Source: DATHBD01 sp035296325
GTDB lineage: Bacteria > Actinomycetota > Actinomycetes > Mycobacteriales > Micromonosporaceae
Direction: 5' to 3'
DNA: 64,000 nucleotides
NCBI GenBank assembly: GCA_035296325.1
Contig: DATHBD010000037.1
Span: 62,001 to 126,000, forward strand
Part shown: one piece after another, positions 17,384 to 26,131 of the stretch
Layout of the letters: each line of letters begins with the position of its first letter
Numbering within the stretch: the stretch's first letter is position 1
The notes under the pieces: generated by a model
Seen by the model: only the letters and a program-made list of their open reading frames with translations
The model's database searches: none
Told to the model about the DNA's origin: nothing
Program-made: the position numbers and the translations under genes

Positions 17384-17454
17384 GATTCGCCAGCGTAGCC
17401 ACGAGGTACGACATATTCGGAGTGGCGGCGTCTGTTCTGGGGTATGCCGGGAGG

Positions 17455-18213
17455 ATGAATCCCCTACGGACGGTGGCGCGAGCGATGCTCGCTGCCCTGT
17501 ACATCCAGAACGGCTGGCGGGCCTACCGCCACCCGGAGCAGCTTGCCGAGCAGTCCAAGGCGGTCACCGACCGGGTGGCGCCGCTGCTCACCGCGGTCTA
17601 CCCGAAGGCCCCGACCGACGCCCGGACGCTCGTGAAACTCAACGGTGCGGTCCAGGTCGTCGGCGGCGTACTGCTGGCCAGCGGTCAGGCGGCCCGGCCG
17701 GGCGCGCTCCTGCTCGCCGCCTCGCACGCACCGACCACGTTCGCCGGTCAGCGATTCTGGGAGACCAAGGATCCGACCGAGCGCGCCCAGCAGCGGACCG
17801 AGTTCCTCAGGAACGTGAGCATGCTCGGCGGACTGCTGATCACCGCGATGGACACCGCGGGCCAGCCGGGCATCGCCTGGCGGACCGGCTACGTGGCCCG
17901 CGAGACGAAGCGGTCGGTACGCCGCGCCGCGAAGGACACCCGCCGCTCGGTCGGCCGGGCCACCTCCGACGCGCAGCACGCGGTGACCCAGGTGGGCAAG
18001 GACGCGCAGCTTTCGGTGAGCCGGGTGGCCGGTAAGGCGACCGGTGCCGCGGGCCTGGCAGCCGGCGTGGCGACCGGTGCGGCCAGCCGGGCGAGCACCG
18101 CCGCGAGCCGGGCGGCCGAGGCCGCGAGCGACCGGGCGAACCGGGCAGCGGAGTCGGTGAGCCATGCCGCCGCGGTGGCGAAGGCACGCGCCCTCGCGCT
18201 CACGGGCAGTTGA
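17455..18213 (+). CDS. DoxX-like membrane protein with long amphipathic C-terminal tail
   Basis: 252 aa from ATG at 17455 (GGGAGG abuts the ATG; a GTG at 17422 is the alternative). The first about 140 residues are DoxX-like with several membrane segments (RTVARAMLAALYIQNG, LNGAVQVVGGVLLASG, FLRNVSMLGGLLITAMDT). The remaining 110 residues are an Arg/Ala/Ser/Thr repeat region with a roughly 11-residue rhythm (RRAAKDTRRSV, QVGKDAQLSV, RVAGKATGAAG), probably an extended helix. It overlaps the end of moaE by 14 bp on the opposite strand. Confidence 0.75.
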   Translation: MNPLRTVARAMLAALYIQNGWRAYRHPEQLAEQSKAVTDRVAPLLTAVYPKAPTDARTLVKLNGAVQVVGGVLLASGQAARPGALLLAASHAPTTFAGQRFWETKDPTERAQQRTEFLRNVSMLGGLLITAMDTAGQPGIAWRTGYVARETKRSVRRAAKDTRRSVGRATSDAQHAVTQVGKDAQLSVSRVAGKATGAAGLAAGVATGAASRASTAASRAAEAASDRANRAAESVSHAAAVAKARALALTGS

Positions 18214-18634
18214 CCCACTCGACTTCGCCATCGACGAAGACCTGTCGTTTCCACACCGGCAGCCGGGCCTTCACCTCGTCCACCAGTCGGGCGCACGCGG
18301 CGAAGGCCTCGGCCCGGTGGGGGCACGACACGGCCGCGGCGAGGGCGACGTCACCGATCTCGAGCCGCCCGACCCGGTGGGACACCGCAACCGCGGTGAC
18401 CGCCGGGTCGGCCGCGATCAGGGCGGCCACCTCGGCCAGGACCTGCTGGGCGCTGGGGTGCGCCTCGTACTCGAGTTCCACCACGCTGCGCCCGCCGTCA
18501 TGATCGCGCACCACCCCGGCGAAGGACACGACCGCGCCGGCTGATGAGTCCGCGACCGCGCGCTCGTGCGCCGTGATGTCGAGAGCGTCGGTGGTGACCA
18601 GCGCCGTCGTCGGCACGGTCCGCGGGATCGTCAC
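18200..18634 (-). CDS. moaE: Molybdopterin synthase catalytic subunit
   Basis: 144 aa, GTG start overlapping the moeA stop by 4 bp. Family signatures are present: VVSFAGVVRDHDGGRSV, LEYEAHPSA, VSHRVGRLEIGD and the C-terminal LPVWKRQVFVDGE containing the catalytic lysine region. With MoaD (not in this window) it transfers sulfur to precursor Z to form molybdopterin. Cytoplasmic. Confidence 0.95.
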   Translation of the reverse strand: MTIPRTVPTTALVTTDALDITAHERAVADSSAGAVVSFAGVVRDHDGGRSVVELEYEAHPSAQQVLAEVAALIAADPAVTAVAVSHRVGRLEIGDVALAAAVSCPHRAEAFAACARLVDEVKARLPVWKRQVFVDGEVEWVNCP

Positions 18635-19854
18635 GGTCGCTCCCCATCCAGCAACGGCAGCGGTACGACCTGAGCCGGCGCGCCCTTCGACCCGCTGGTA
18701 CCCGGCGGGATGACCGCGAACCCGACCGCACCGGCCAGCCCACGCAGCATCGCCGAGCCGACGTGGCGCAGCGGGTACACCGTGCCGTCGGCCCCCGCGC
18801 CCACCAACGCCAGGTGGGTGGAATCGCCCCGACCGGGGATGTCCGCGCCCAGCGTCGCCGGCAGCAACGGCGGCAGCGCGCGCCCGCCCAGGCCGGCCAG
18901 CAGCGGCGACACCAGTGAGGCGAGCGCGACAATGGCGGACTGTGGATTGCCGGGCAGGCCGGCGAGCAACTGACCGCCGGGCAGGCGGGCCAGGAGCATC
19001 GGGAAGCCCGGTCGGACCGCGACCGTGTTGATCACGTACTCCCCGGCGAGCTTCGCGATCGCCGGGTGCAGGTGGTCCACCGGCCCGCGCATGGTCCCGC
19101 CGGTCGTGCAGATCAGTGCGGCGCCGGCCGCGACGGCGCGCTGGATCGCCGCGACGTGGGCCTCCAGGGTGTCCTCGATCGGGCCGGCCGGTGCGTGACC
19201 CGCCACCGGTGTGGCGCCGAGCCGGCGCAACCAGGACGGCAGCGCCGGGCCGAGCGCGTCGCGCACCCGTCCGCCACCCGGTGTGCCGGAGGTGAGCAAC
19301 TCGTCACCGAAGACCAGCACGGCCGCCGCCGGGAGTGGATGGACCGGCAACGTCTCGTACCCGCACGAGGCGGCGAGCCCGATCACGGCAGGGGTGACGG
19401 CCGTGCCGGCGGGCAGCAGCTCCTCGCCGCGGGTCGCCTCCTCGCCGGGGTCGCGCCACTCCTTCGGCGCGCGGGGCTCGCCGTCCACGACGCCGTCGCG
19501 CACCGTGGAGTCCTCCACGCGCACAATCGTCGCCGTGCCCGGCGGCACCATCGCCCCGGTGGCGATCTCGACGCAGGTGCCGTCCTCGGCGAGCGGTTCC
19601 GGCGTACCACCGGCGAGCACCCGCCCCACGATCCGCCACGGCCCGCCACCCCGCACCGCCCAGCCGTCCACACTGGACGTCGGGAACGCGGGTAGGTCGG
19701 TCAGCGTCACCAACGGCTCGGCCAGCGTCAGCCCGTCGGCATCGGCGAGCGGCACGCCGCGAACCGCCCCGGTCGCGGAAATCGCGGCCCGCCCGGCGTC
19801 ATACGCCACCCGGCGCGCGGCGGCCCAGTCGATCGGCACAGCGGCGACGGTCAC
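18631..19854 (-). CDS. moeA: Molybdopterin molybdenumtransferase
   Basis: 407 aa from GTG at 19854; the frame continues upstream without a better start. MoeA layout: an N-terminal domain with FPTSSVDGWAVR, an MPT-binding domain with ALICTTGGTMRGPVDH, and FPMLLARLPGGQLLAGLPGNPQSA, which carries the conserved GLPGNP motif. It inserts molybdate into adenylated molybdopterin. Operon with moaE. Confidence 0.93.
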   Translation of the reverse strand: MTVAAVPIDWAAARRVAYDAGRAAISATGAVRGVPLADADGLTLAEPLVTLTDLPAFPTSSVDGWAVRGGGPWRIVGRVLAGGTPEPLAEDGTCVEIATGAMVPPGTATIVRVEDSTVRDGVVDGEPRAPKEWRDPGEEATRGEELLPAGTAVTPAVIGLAASCGYETLPVHPLPAAAVLVFGDELLTSGTPGGGRVRDALGPALPSWLRRLGATPVAGHAPAGPIEDTLEAHVAAIQRAVAAGAALICTTGGTMRGPVDHLHPAIAKLAGEYVINTVAVRPGFPMLLARLPGGQLLAGLPGNPQSAIVALASLVSPLLAGLGGRALPPLLPATLGADIPGRGDSTHLALVGAGADGTVYPLRHVGSAMLRGLAGAVGFAVIPPGTSGSKGAPAQVVPLPLLDGERP

Positions 19855-20026
19855 GCCACGGAGCCTAACCCGCCGACCTGGCGAGCGGACCCCCAACCCG
19901 CGCCGTTGATCAACGCGGATCGGGGGGAATCAGCGCCGCCCGGATCGCCCACCCCAACGGAATACATTTCTGTCCGGCGTCAGGATCACCTAGGTTACGA
20001 GCCGGCGACGCCACGATGGGAGGCCC

Positions 20027-21655
20027 ATGCTGAAAGCTTCGTCCCTGGCTAAACGGCACGATGGCGACACCCTCTTCGCCTCGCTGGACCTGGTCCTCGG
20101 CCGCGGTGACCGGATCGGCCTGGTGGGCCCGAACGGGTCGGGCAAGTCGACGATGCTGCGGGTGCTCGCCGGCGCCGAGCCGCCCACGTGGGGACAGGTG
20201 ATCCGCGCCCCCGGCGCCACTGTCGGGTACTTCGCCCAGCAGGTGCCCGACCCCGATCAGCGGGTCGGCGACTTTCTCGCCGCCGGCATGGGCGAGGTGG
20301 TGAACGTGACGAGTCAGCTCGACGACCTGCGGGAGCGGATGTCCCACGGTGCGGCCGACCAGCAGACCCTCACCGCCTACGGCGACCTGGACGACCGGTG
20401 GACCCACCTCGCCGGCTGGACCGCGCCGAACCGGGTGGCGCAGGTGCGTCAGCGGCTCGACATCGGGCACCTGCCCGACGACGCCCGCCTCGGCGAGGTC
20501 AGCGGTGGTGAGCAGGCCAGGCTGACCCTGGCCCGGGTGCTGCTGGAGTCCCCGGAGCTGCTGCTGCTCGACGAGCCGACGAACCATCTCGACGCGGACG
20601 GCATCCGCTGGCTCGGCGACTGGTTGGCGACCTTCCCCGGCGGGGTCCTCGTGGTGAGCCACGACCGTGACTTCCTGGACCGGTCGGTCACCCGGATCAT
20701 CGAGCTGGACGGCATCCACGAGGAGCCGCAGTTCTACACCGGCGGTTTCACGGCTTTCCGGGCGGAGAAGGCCCAGCGCTGGCAGCGCCTTCTCAGCGAC
20801 TACGAGGCTCAGGAGAAGGCGCGCGCCCGCCTGGAGGAGGACATCGCGCGCACCAAGGCCCATGCTCAGGACGTCGAGGTGGGCGGCGTCAAGCGAGGCC
20901 GCGACCAGCAGAACCGCCTCGCCAAAAAGGTCGCGAAGAAGGCCAAAGCGCGGGAACGCCGGCTACGCCGCCAGATGCAGGCCGCCCGCTGGCTCGCCGA
21001 ACCCCAGACCCGACCGCCGCTGGTGCTGGCCTTCGGGAAACCACCGCCGGACGGAGCGACGCCCGCGCCGGTACTCGACGTCACCGGGCTCACTGTCGTG
21101 CGCGGCGGGCACACCGTGCTGCACAACCTGAACCTCACCGTCCGGACCGGCGACCGCGTGCTCGTCACCGGCCGCAATGGTGCCGGCAAGTCCACGCTGC
21201 TGCGGGAGCTCGCCAACCGGCTCGGCCAGGAGAACCGCTCCGGCCTCCGCGGCCTGCTGCTGCCGCAGACCCACGACACCGCCCGCGTCGATCTCACCGT
21301 TCTCGATTACTTCCGATCGCGGGTGCCCGTCTACACCGAGGACGCAGAACGCCTCCTCGACGGTTACCTCTTCGGCCAGGACCAGGTGCGCCGGCCGCTG
21401 CGGGTGCTGTCCGCAGGCGAGTTGCGCCGGCTCCAGCTGGCCGTGATGGCGAACTCCCCGGGCCGGGTGCTGCTGCTCGATGAGCCGACGAACTTCCTGG
21501 ACATCGATGCTCTAGAGGTGATCGAGCGGGCTCTCGCCGAGTTCTCCGGCACCCTGCTCATGGTGACCCATGACGTACGCTTCGCCACCGCGGTCGGCTG
21601 TTCGCGCACATGGCAGCTCACCGGCGGCCGAATGGTGGAGGAGCCCGGCGACTGA
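20027..21655 (+). CDS. ABC-F family ATPase (two ABC domains, no membrane part)
   Basis: 542 aa. First ABC domain: Walker A VGPNGSGKSTM, signature VSGGEQARLT, Walker B LLLLDEPTNHLD, switch VSHDRDFLD. A charged linker (about 230-320) full of Lys/Arg and coiled coil follows. Second domain: TGRNGAGKSTL, LSAGELRRLQ, LLLLDEPTNFLD, VTHDVRF. Such proteins act on ribosomes, either as antibiotic-resistance factors or translation factors; no drug class can be named from sequence. GGGAGG lies just before the ATG. It sits divergently between the two molybdenum-cofactor gene pairs. Confidence 0.9.
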   Translation: MLKASSLAKRHDGDTLFASLDLVLGRGDRIGLVGPNGSGKSTMLRVLAGAEPPTWGQVIRAPGATVGYFAQQVPDPDQRVGDFLAAGMGEVVNVTSQLDDLRERMSHGAADQQTLTAYGDLDDRWTHLAGWTAPNRVAQVRQRLDIGHLPDDARLGEVSGGEQARLTLARVLLESPELLLLDEPTNHLDADGIRWLGDWLATFPGGVLVVSHDRDFLDRSVTRIIELDGIHEEPQFYTGGFTAFRAEKAQRWQRLLSDYEAQEKARARLEEDIARTKAHAQDVEVGGVKRGRDQQNRLAKKVAKKAKARERRLRRQMQAARWLAEPQTRPPLVLAFGKPPPDGATPAPVLDVTGLTVVRGGHTVLHNLNLTVRTGDRVLVTGRNGAGKSTLLRELANRLGQENRSGLRGLLLPQTHDTARVDLTVLDYFRSRVPVYTEDAERLLDGYLFGQDQVRRPLRVLSAGELRRLQLAVMANSPGRVLLLDEPTNFLDIDALEVIERALAEFSGTLLMVTHDVRFATAVGCSRTWQLTGGRMVEEPGD

Positions 21656-21675
21656 TCCGGTCACCATGACCAAGG

Positions 21676-22176
21676 TCAGCCCGAGGCCGCCGGGTGGTCG
21701 CCGCCGTGCAGTTGCTCGACGGCGTGGGTCAGGATCGGGCCGAGGACGGCGAGCCCGTCCCGCGCGCCGCCGGTGGAGCCGGGAAGGTTCACGACGAGGG
21801 TGCGCCCGGCCACCCCGGCGAGCCCGCGGGACAGCGCCGCGGTGGGCACCTTCCCCAGGCTGTGCGCCCGGATCGCCTCGGCGATGCCGGGCACCTCGTA
21901 GTCGAGCACCCGCCGGGTCACCTCGGGGGTCGCGTCGGTCGGCGTGATCCCGGTGCCGCCGCTGGTGAGGATCACGTCCACGCCGGCGGCGACCGCCTCG
22001 CGCAGCGCCGCCTCGACAGGTGCCCCGTCCGGCACCACGACCGGCTCGTCCACCACTGCGCCCAACTCGCGCAGCCCAGCCACGAGCACCGGTCCACTGG
22101 TATCGGCGTAGACGCCGGCGGCCGCCCGGTTCGACGCGACGATCACACGCGCGCGGATCACTCTTGCCGTACCCAT
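21676..22176 (-). CDS. mog: MogA/MoaB-family molybdenum cofactor biosynthesis protein
   Basis: 166 aa, ATG start, overlapping the moaC 3' end by 19 bp. Signature ILTSGGTGITPTDATPEVTR is the molybdopterin-binding TSGGTG motif; VNLPGSTGGARDGL follows. It adenylates molybdopterin before metal insertion by MoeA. Assignment between MogA and MoaB is not possible from sequence alone. Confidence 0.88.
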   Translation of the reverse strand: MGTARVIRARVIVASNRAAAGVYADTSGPVLVAGLRELGAVVDEPVVVPDGAPVEAALREAVAAGVDVILTSGGTGITPTDATPEVTRRVLDYEVPGIAEAIRAHSLGKVPTAALSRGLAGVAGRTLVVNLPGSTGGARDGLAVLGPILTHAVEQLHGGDHPAASG

Positions 22177-22640
22177 AGCCCCGTCTTCCCGCCTTCCTTA
22201 CGCAGTACCCGTACCGCTTCAATGGAGGCCGCCGGATCCACCGCCTTGACCATGTCGATCACGGCGAGCCCGGCGGTGGCCACGGCCGTCAACGCCTCCA
22301 TCTCGACGCCGGTCCGGTCGGCGGTCTTCACGGTGGCCTCGATGTGCACGGCCGCATCGTCGAGCGTGAGTTCGACGACGACGCCGTGCAGCGCGATCGG
22401 GTGGCACAGGGGGATCAGGTCCGGCGTGCGCTTGGCGCCCATGATGCCGGCCAGGCGGGCCACCGCCAGGGCGTCGCCCTTGGGCAGCGCGTCGCTGCGG
22501 AGCAGCGCGATCACCTCGGCGGTCGTGCGGACCGTGCCCGCCGCGACGGCGCGCCGCACGGTCACGTCCTTGGCGGTCACGTCCACCATGCGCGCGGCAC
22601 CGGACGCGTCCACGTGGGTGAGGTGGGGGTGTTCTGGCAC
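22158..22640 (-). CDS. moaC: Cyclic pyranopterin monophosphate synthase accessory protein
   Basis: 160 aa, GTG start. Conserved MoaC motifs are intact: VDVTAKDVTVRRAVA, GIMGAKRTPDLIPLCHPI, DRTGVEMEALTAV and VIDMVKAVD. With MoaA (not in this window) it makes cyclic pyranopterin monophosphate from GTP. It starts the moaC-mog pair. Confidence 0.95.
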   Translation of the reverse strand: MPEHPHLTHVDASGAARMVDVTAKDVTVRRAVAAGTVRTTAEVIALLRSDALPKGDALAVARLAGIMGAKRTPDLIPLCHPIALHGVVVELTLDDAAVHIEATVKTADRTGVEMEALTAVATAGLAVIDMVKAVDPAASIEAVRVLRKEGGKTGLWVRQE

Positions 22641-23287
22641 GCACCGAGCCTACGCAGGCCAACGCCGGTGCGGACGGGGTGGGCCGGGTCCCTAATGCGA
22701 GTCTCACCCATGTTTGCTCGTCTGGCGTGCCGCCCTGGGTGGTACGAGACTGTGCGGGTACGCATCAGTGCGGCGCGCTCCCCCGAGTGGCTTCTCGGCG
22801 CCGTGAGGGTGACGGTTTTGGCCGCTGCCTTACGCGTGGCTGATGGCTGGACGCCAAACGCCACCGGACTCGCAACGGATGGAACGCTCTCGCGATCGAT
22901 TTGGCGCAGGAGGTGCGGACCACATATCCCGTATGCCAGGTGCGCTCACATTGCTACCGTTCTGATCAACCCGACTTGTTACGCTGAGTAACTCCGAATG
23001 CTCACAAAAGTGACAGAACATAAGCGTTTTCGCAAATCTCGAATGGCCGGACATTTTGCGATACGCAACTTTCGTATTTGCCCTTACGCTTAGCCTACAA
23101 CGCCAATTGAGCAGCACTTTAGGGCCCGCGAAGCCCTTCAGCTCAGATGACTACCGCGAAGTAGGGGGTTACGATGCGTGACACCACCTGGGACTAATGC
23201 TTGTACTGCAGGGGAACTTTCTGCCGCCACCCGTTGACACCACCACCCCCGCGTCGGTGACGATTCTCGGGGAAATCGGGTGGTGCG
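22641..23287. other. 647-bp intergenic region with unusually low GC
   Basis: Separates divergent moaC and the GGDEF-EAL gene. No gene with a ribosome site or recognisable domain is seen. The stretch about 22980-23110 is distinctly richer in A/T than anything nearby and probably holds the promoter(s); the part from 23107 onward forms the predicted structured leader described separately. Confidence 0.5.
23107..23287 (+). promoter_or_regulatory. Candidate structured 5' leader of the GGDEF-EAL gene
   Basis: Hairpin 1 has an outer stem TGAGC/GCTCA (23108-23112 with 23141-23145) and an inner stem AGGGC/GCCCT (23121-23125 with 23133-23137). Hairpin 2 is CTAC/GTAG (23151-23154 with 23161-23164). Both loops carry the same 8-mer CCGCGAAG (23126-23133 and 23154-23161). 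Nearer the start, CACCACCC (23241-23248) can pair with GGGTGGTG (23278-23285), enclosing the GGGGA ribosome-site region just before the GTG; an upstream CACCACC at 23182-23188 could compete. Function is inferred only. Confidence 0.4.
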
Positions 23288-25819
23288 GTGACGAGGCGAG
23301 ATCACGATGACGCGACCGACCAGCGGCTGAAGCTGCTTGTTGGTCTCGTTGTCGTTCTCGCGGGTGCCACCGCGACCCTGACCGCGGCCCACCAACCGCT
23401 CCGCAGGGAGGAGGTGGTTCCGGCACTGATCTTGGCGTGCCTCATCGGAGCGGCCAACTTCTGGCGGATCCGAGTACGGGTTCGTGCCACCAATCTGGGG
23501 CTGTCCACGACCTCCAGCGTCGTTCTGATTTCGATCGCATTTGTTTCGCCCACGGCTGTGGTCGCCGCCACAACGGTGGGGATGGTGGCGTCGCTCGCCC
23601 TCAGCCGCCAACAACTGATCAAGATGGCGTACAACGTCAGCAAAGAGGTCGTGGCGGCCACAGTCGGCGCGCATGTTGCACACGCCGCTGGGCTGATCCC
23701 AGAGCTTCTCGAGCAAGGCCAGCCAGTGGCGGGACGCGTCGGCGCCCTCGCTGTGGCGGCCGTGGCATACGCAGTCGTTGACGAGACGTTCTACGTCCCT
23801 GTCGTCGCCCTCGCCAGCCGCACGAGTCTTCGGCACCTGGCGCTGAGCAACCTGGACATCCGCACGTACAGCCGCGTCGGCAACCTCGTAGTCGCGGTCT
23901 TGACGGTCTGGATCTACTCCGTGGAGCCGCTGCTAGCCCTCTTATTCCCAGTGGGGGCATACGCACTGCACCTGTGGTCGGCAAGCCGAATCCGCGGCCG
24001 CGCCGAGCATGAGGCCTGGCAACGGCTCGCCCAGGCGATGGACGAGCTCAATGTCGTGAACGTCGACTCTGTTCTTCACACCGCCGTACAACGGGCCGCT
24101 GATCTGTTCTCCGCCGACGAGGTCGACGTTGAGGTGCACAGCGAAATTGCACCAGGTCGCCTGGTCCGCGGGGACAGCAGCGGTATTCGATATGACGGAC
24201 GCCTGGGTGCTGAGCCTGCCGCAACGGGATACACCATCCCGATGGCGCTGGACGGCTACAGCGGAGACGGCGAGATCGGGACGCTACGCCTGCGCTTCCG
24301 GGGGCCGGTCAAGCTGGTTGAACGCGAGCAATACACCCTCCGCACCTTCGCCGCCGCGCTGTGCACCGCCATCCGCAACGCAAACACCTTCGCGGAGACC
24401 AGGCGCATGGCCGACGCGCACGCCCGAGCGGCCGCCCACGACCCGCTGACCCAGCTCGCCAACCGGCGGGGCCTGCAAGAGTACGGCGAGAAGATGCTCG
24501 CCGGCCGGGCCGACCGTGGGGCGACCGCACTGCTCCTGATCGACCTCGACCACTTCAAAGAGGTCAACGACACCCTCGGCCACTCCGCCGGTGACCAGGT
24601 CCTCGTGGAGGTGGCCCACCGACTGGCCGGCGCTGCGCAGCCGGACGATCTGGTGGCCAGGCTGGGCGGTGACGAGTTCGCCGTCCTTTTCGTCGGACTC
24701 ACCGCCCCGGCAACGGCACTTCCGCGGGCGCACGCCATCCTCGGCGCGCTCACGGCTCCCATCGAACTCGACGGCATGCGCCTGAGCGTCGAGGCGAGCG
24801 GGGGGGTCGCCTGTGCACCGGACGACGCCGGTGACGGTGGCGTGGTGGAGCTGCTACGGCGCGCCGACGTGGCGATGTACCAGGCCAAGCGGGACGGCCA
24901 GCGTGTCGCCGTCTACGCCGCCACCCGGGACACTGCCGACCGCGACTCGCTGACCCTCGGCGGTGACCTGCACCGGGCGGTGGCCGAGTCGCAGTTCGTC
25001 GTGGACTTTCAGCCCATCGTCGATCTGGGCACGGGCGAGGCGATCGCCGCCGAGGCGCTGGCGCGGTGGCACCACCCGGAGCGGGGCGCGCTCCCGCCGG
25101 CCCGGTTCCTCGACGCCATCGAACGGTCGGGGCAGCTGCCCGCGTTCGCGGAGGCCGTACTCGATCAGGCTCTCGCCGCGGCGGCCGAGTGGGCCGACGC
25201 CGGCTTCCCCCTCGCGGTGGCGGTCAACGTTTCGCCGCGCAGCCTGCTCGATCCGAGCTTTCCGGACATGGTGGCCGCACACCTCGCCGCTCGTGACGTG
25301 GCGCCCGAGTCACTGGTGATCGAGCTGACCGAAACCGTCACGTTGAGCCAGCTGGAGGTCGTCGACCAGGTGCTGCGGGCGCTGCGCGAACTCGGCGTCG
25401 CGCTCGCGCTCGACGACTTCGGGACCGGGTACTCCTCACTCGCCACGCTCGCCCGGGTGCCGGTGCACGAGCTGAAGATCGACCGGAGTTTCGTGTCCAC
25501 CATGGACGCGCCGCCCGCACTGGCCGTCGTGCGGTCCACCATCGAACTCGGCCGCACGCTGAACCTGCTCGTCGTCGCCGAGGGCATCGAACGCGAGGAT
25601 CAGCGGCGCGAGCTGTGGGAACTCGGGTGCCCGGCCGGGCAGGGACATCTGTTCGCGCACCCGATGCGGGCGCCGCGCCTGCTCGCCGCACTCCGCAAAG
25701 GCTGGAACGGACGGCCGGGGGTGTTGGCGCCGCCGCTGCACGAGGGCGGCGAGGTGATCCGCATCCCGGTCAGCCGTCGCGGCCGGGCCGGCGCCCCACG
25801 CGCTGCGGACTCAGGGTGA
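23288..25819 (+). CDS. Membrane-anchored GGDEF-EAL cyclic-di-GMP turnover protein
   Basis: 843 aa from GTG at 23288. Residues about 14-230 contain several membrane segments; about 240-370 is a GAF-like region. The GGDEF domain has an intact RLGGDEF (residues 458-464) and DLDHFKEVND, so diguanylate cyclase activity is plausible, but the usual inhibitory RxxD five residues before it is QPDD, lacking the Arg. The EAL domain has EAL at 588-590, NVSPRS, VIELTET, LDDFGTGYSSL and KIDRSFV, so phosphodiesterase residues also look intact. It is probably bifunctional. Preceded by a structured-looking leader. Confidence 0.92.
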   Translation: MTRRDHDDATDQRLKLLVGLVVVLAGATATLTAAHQPLRREEVVPALILACLIGAANFWRIRVRVRATNLGLSTTSSVVLISIAFVSPTAVVAATTVGMVASLALSRQQLIKMAYNVSKEVVAATVGAHVAHAAGLIPELLEQGQPVAGRVGALAVAAVAYAVVDETFYVPVVALASRTSLRHLALSNLDIRTYSRVGNLVVAVLTVWIYSVEPLLALLFPVGAYALHLWSASRIRGRAEHEAWQRLAQAMDELNVVNVDSVLHTAVQRAADLFSADEVDVEVHSEIAPGRLVRGDSSGIRYDGRLGAEPAATGYTIPMALDGYSGDGEIGTLRLRFRGPVKLVEREQYTLRTFAAALCTAIRNANTFAETRRMADAHARAAAHDPLTQLANRRGLQEYGEKMLAGRADRGATALLLIDLDHFKEVNDTLGHSAGDQVLVEVAHRLAGAAQPDDLVARLGGDEFAVLFVGLTAPATALPRAHAILGALTAPIELDGMRLSVEASGGVACAPDDAGDGGVVELLRRADVAMYQAKRDGQRVAVYAATRDTADRDSLTLGGDLHRAVAESQFVVDFQPIVDLGTGEAIAAEALARWHHPERGALPPARFLDAIERSGQLPAFAEAVLDQALAAAAEWADAGFPLAVAVNVSPRSLLDPSFPDMVAAHLAARDVAPESLVIELTETVTLSQLEVVDQVLRALRELGVALALDDFGTGYSSLATLARVPVHELKIDRSFVSTMDAPPALAVVRSTIELGRTLNLLVVAEGIEREDQRRELWELGCPAGQGHLFAHPMRAPRLLAALRKGWNGRPGVLAPPLHEGGEVIRIPVSRRGRAGAPRAADSG

Positions 25820-25840
25820 CCGCAGATCAGACGTGGAGGG

Positions 25841-26131
25841 TCAATGCTCCGCGATGGCTTCAAGGACTAGCGCCTCCATGAATGTCCGGCGCGGCTGCCG
25901 CACGAGGGCGAGCGCTTCCAGCAGGGTCGCCTTGGACGTGTCGGAGTTTCCTTGCCGTTGATAGCACAAACCAAGCCCTCGGAGTGATTGCGCCTCGCCG
26001 GGCCGATCGCCGAGCGCCCGGGTAATCCTCAGCGCAGCCTCAAAACCTCGCTCCTCCTGCTCATAACATTGCTCGTGCAACTCCAACATACCTAGCCAAA
26101 ATAACGACTGTGTCTCGCTCCGCCTGTATCG
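25841..26131 (-). pseudogene. TPR fragment, in-frame duplicate of the SARP regulator C-terminus
   Basis: Directly after the SARP stop codon the same frame continues for 96 codons without a start until an internal ATG at 26089. The translation (SETQSLFWLGMLELHEQC, then SLRGLGLCYQRQG, then VRQPRRTFMEAL) aligns over its whole length with the last about 100 residues of the SARP protein (SQAQAHYLEGLLRLSEG, SLRGLGTCYHRQG, MRQPRKTYMED). This is a remnant of a second TPR-bearing unit left by tandem duplication or by a stop mutation in a longer gene. An 82-aa product from the ATG is possible but has no good ribosome site. Confidence 0.7.

Noticed and set aside
23107..23180. GEMM-type cyclic-di-GMP riboswitch before the GGDEF-EAL gene
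   Set aside because: Two hairpins and a GGGGGTTACGA stretch recall it, but the conserved core between the hairpins (GACGCAAAGCC-like) is missing; kept only as an unnamed structured leader.
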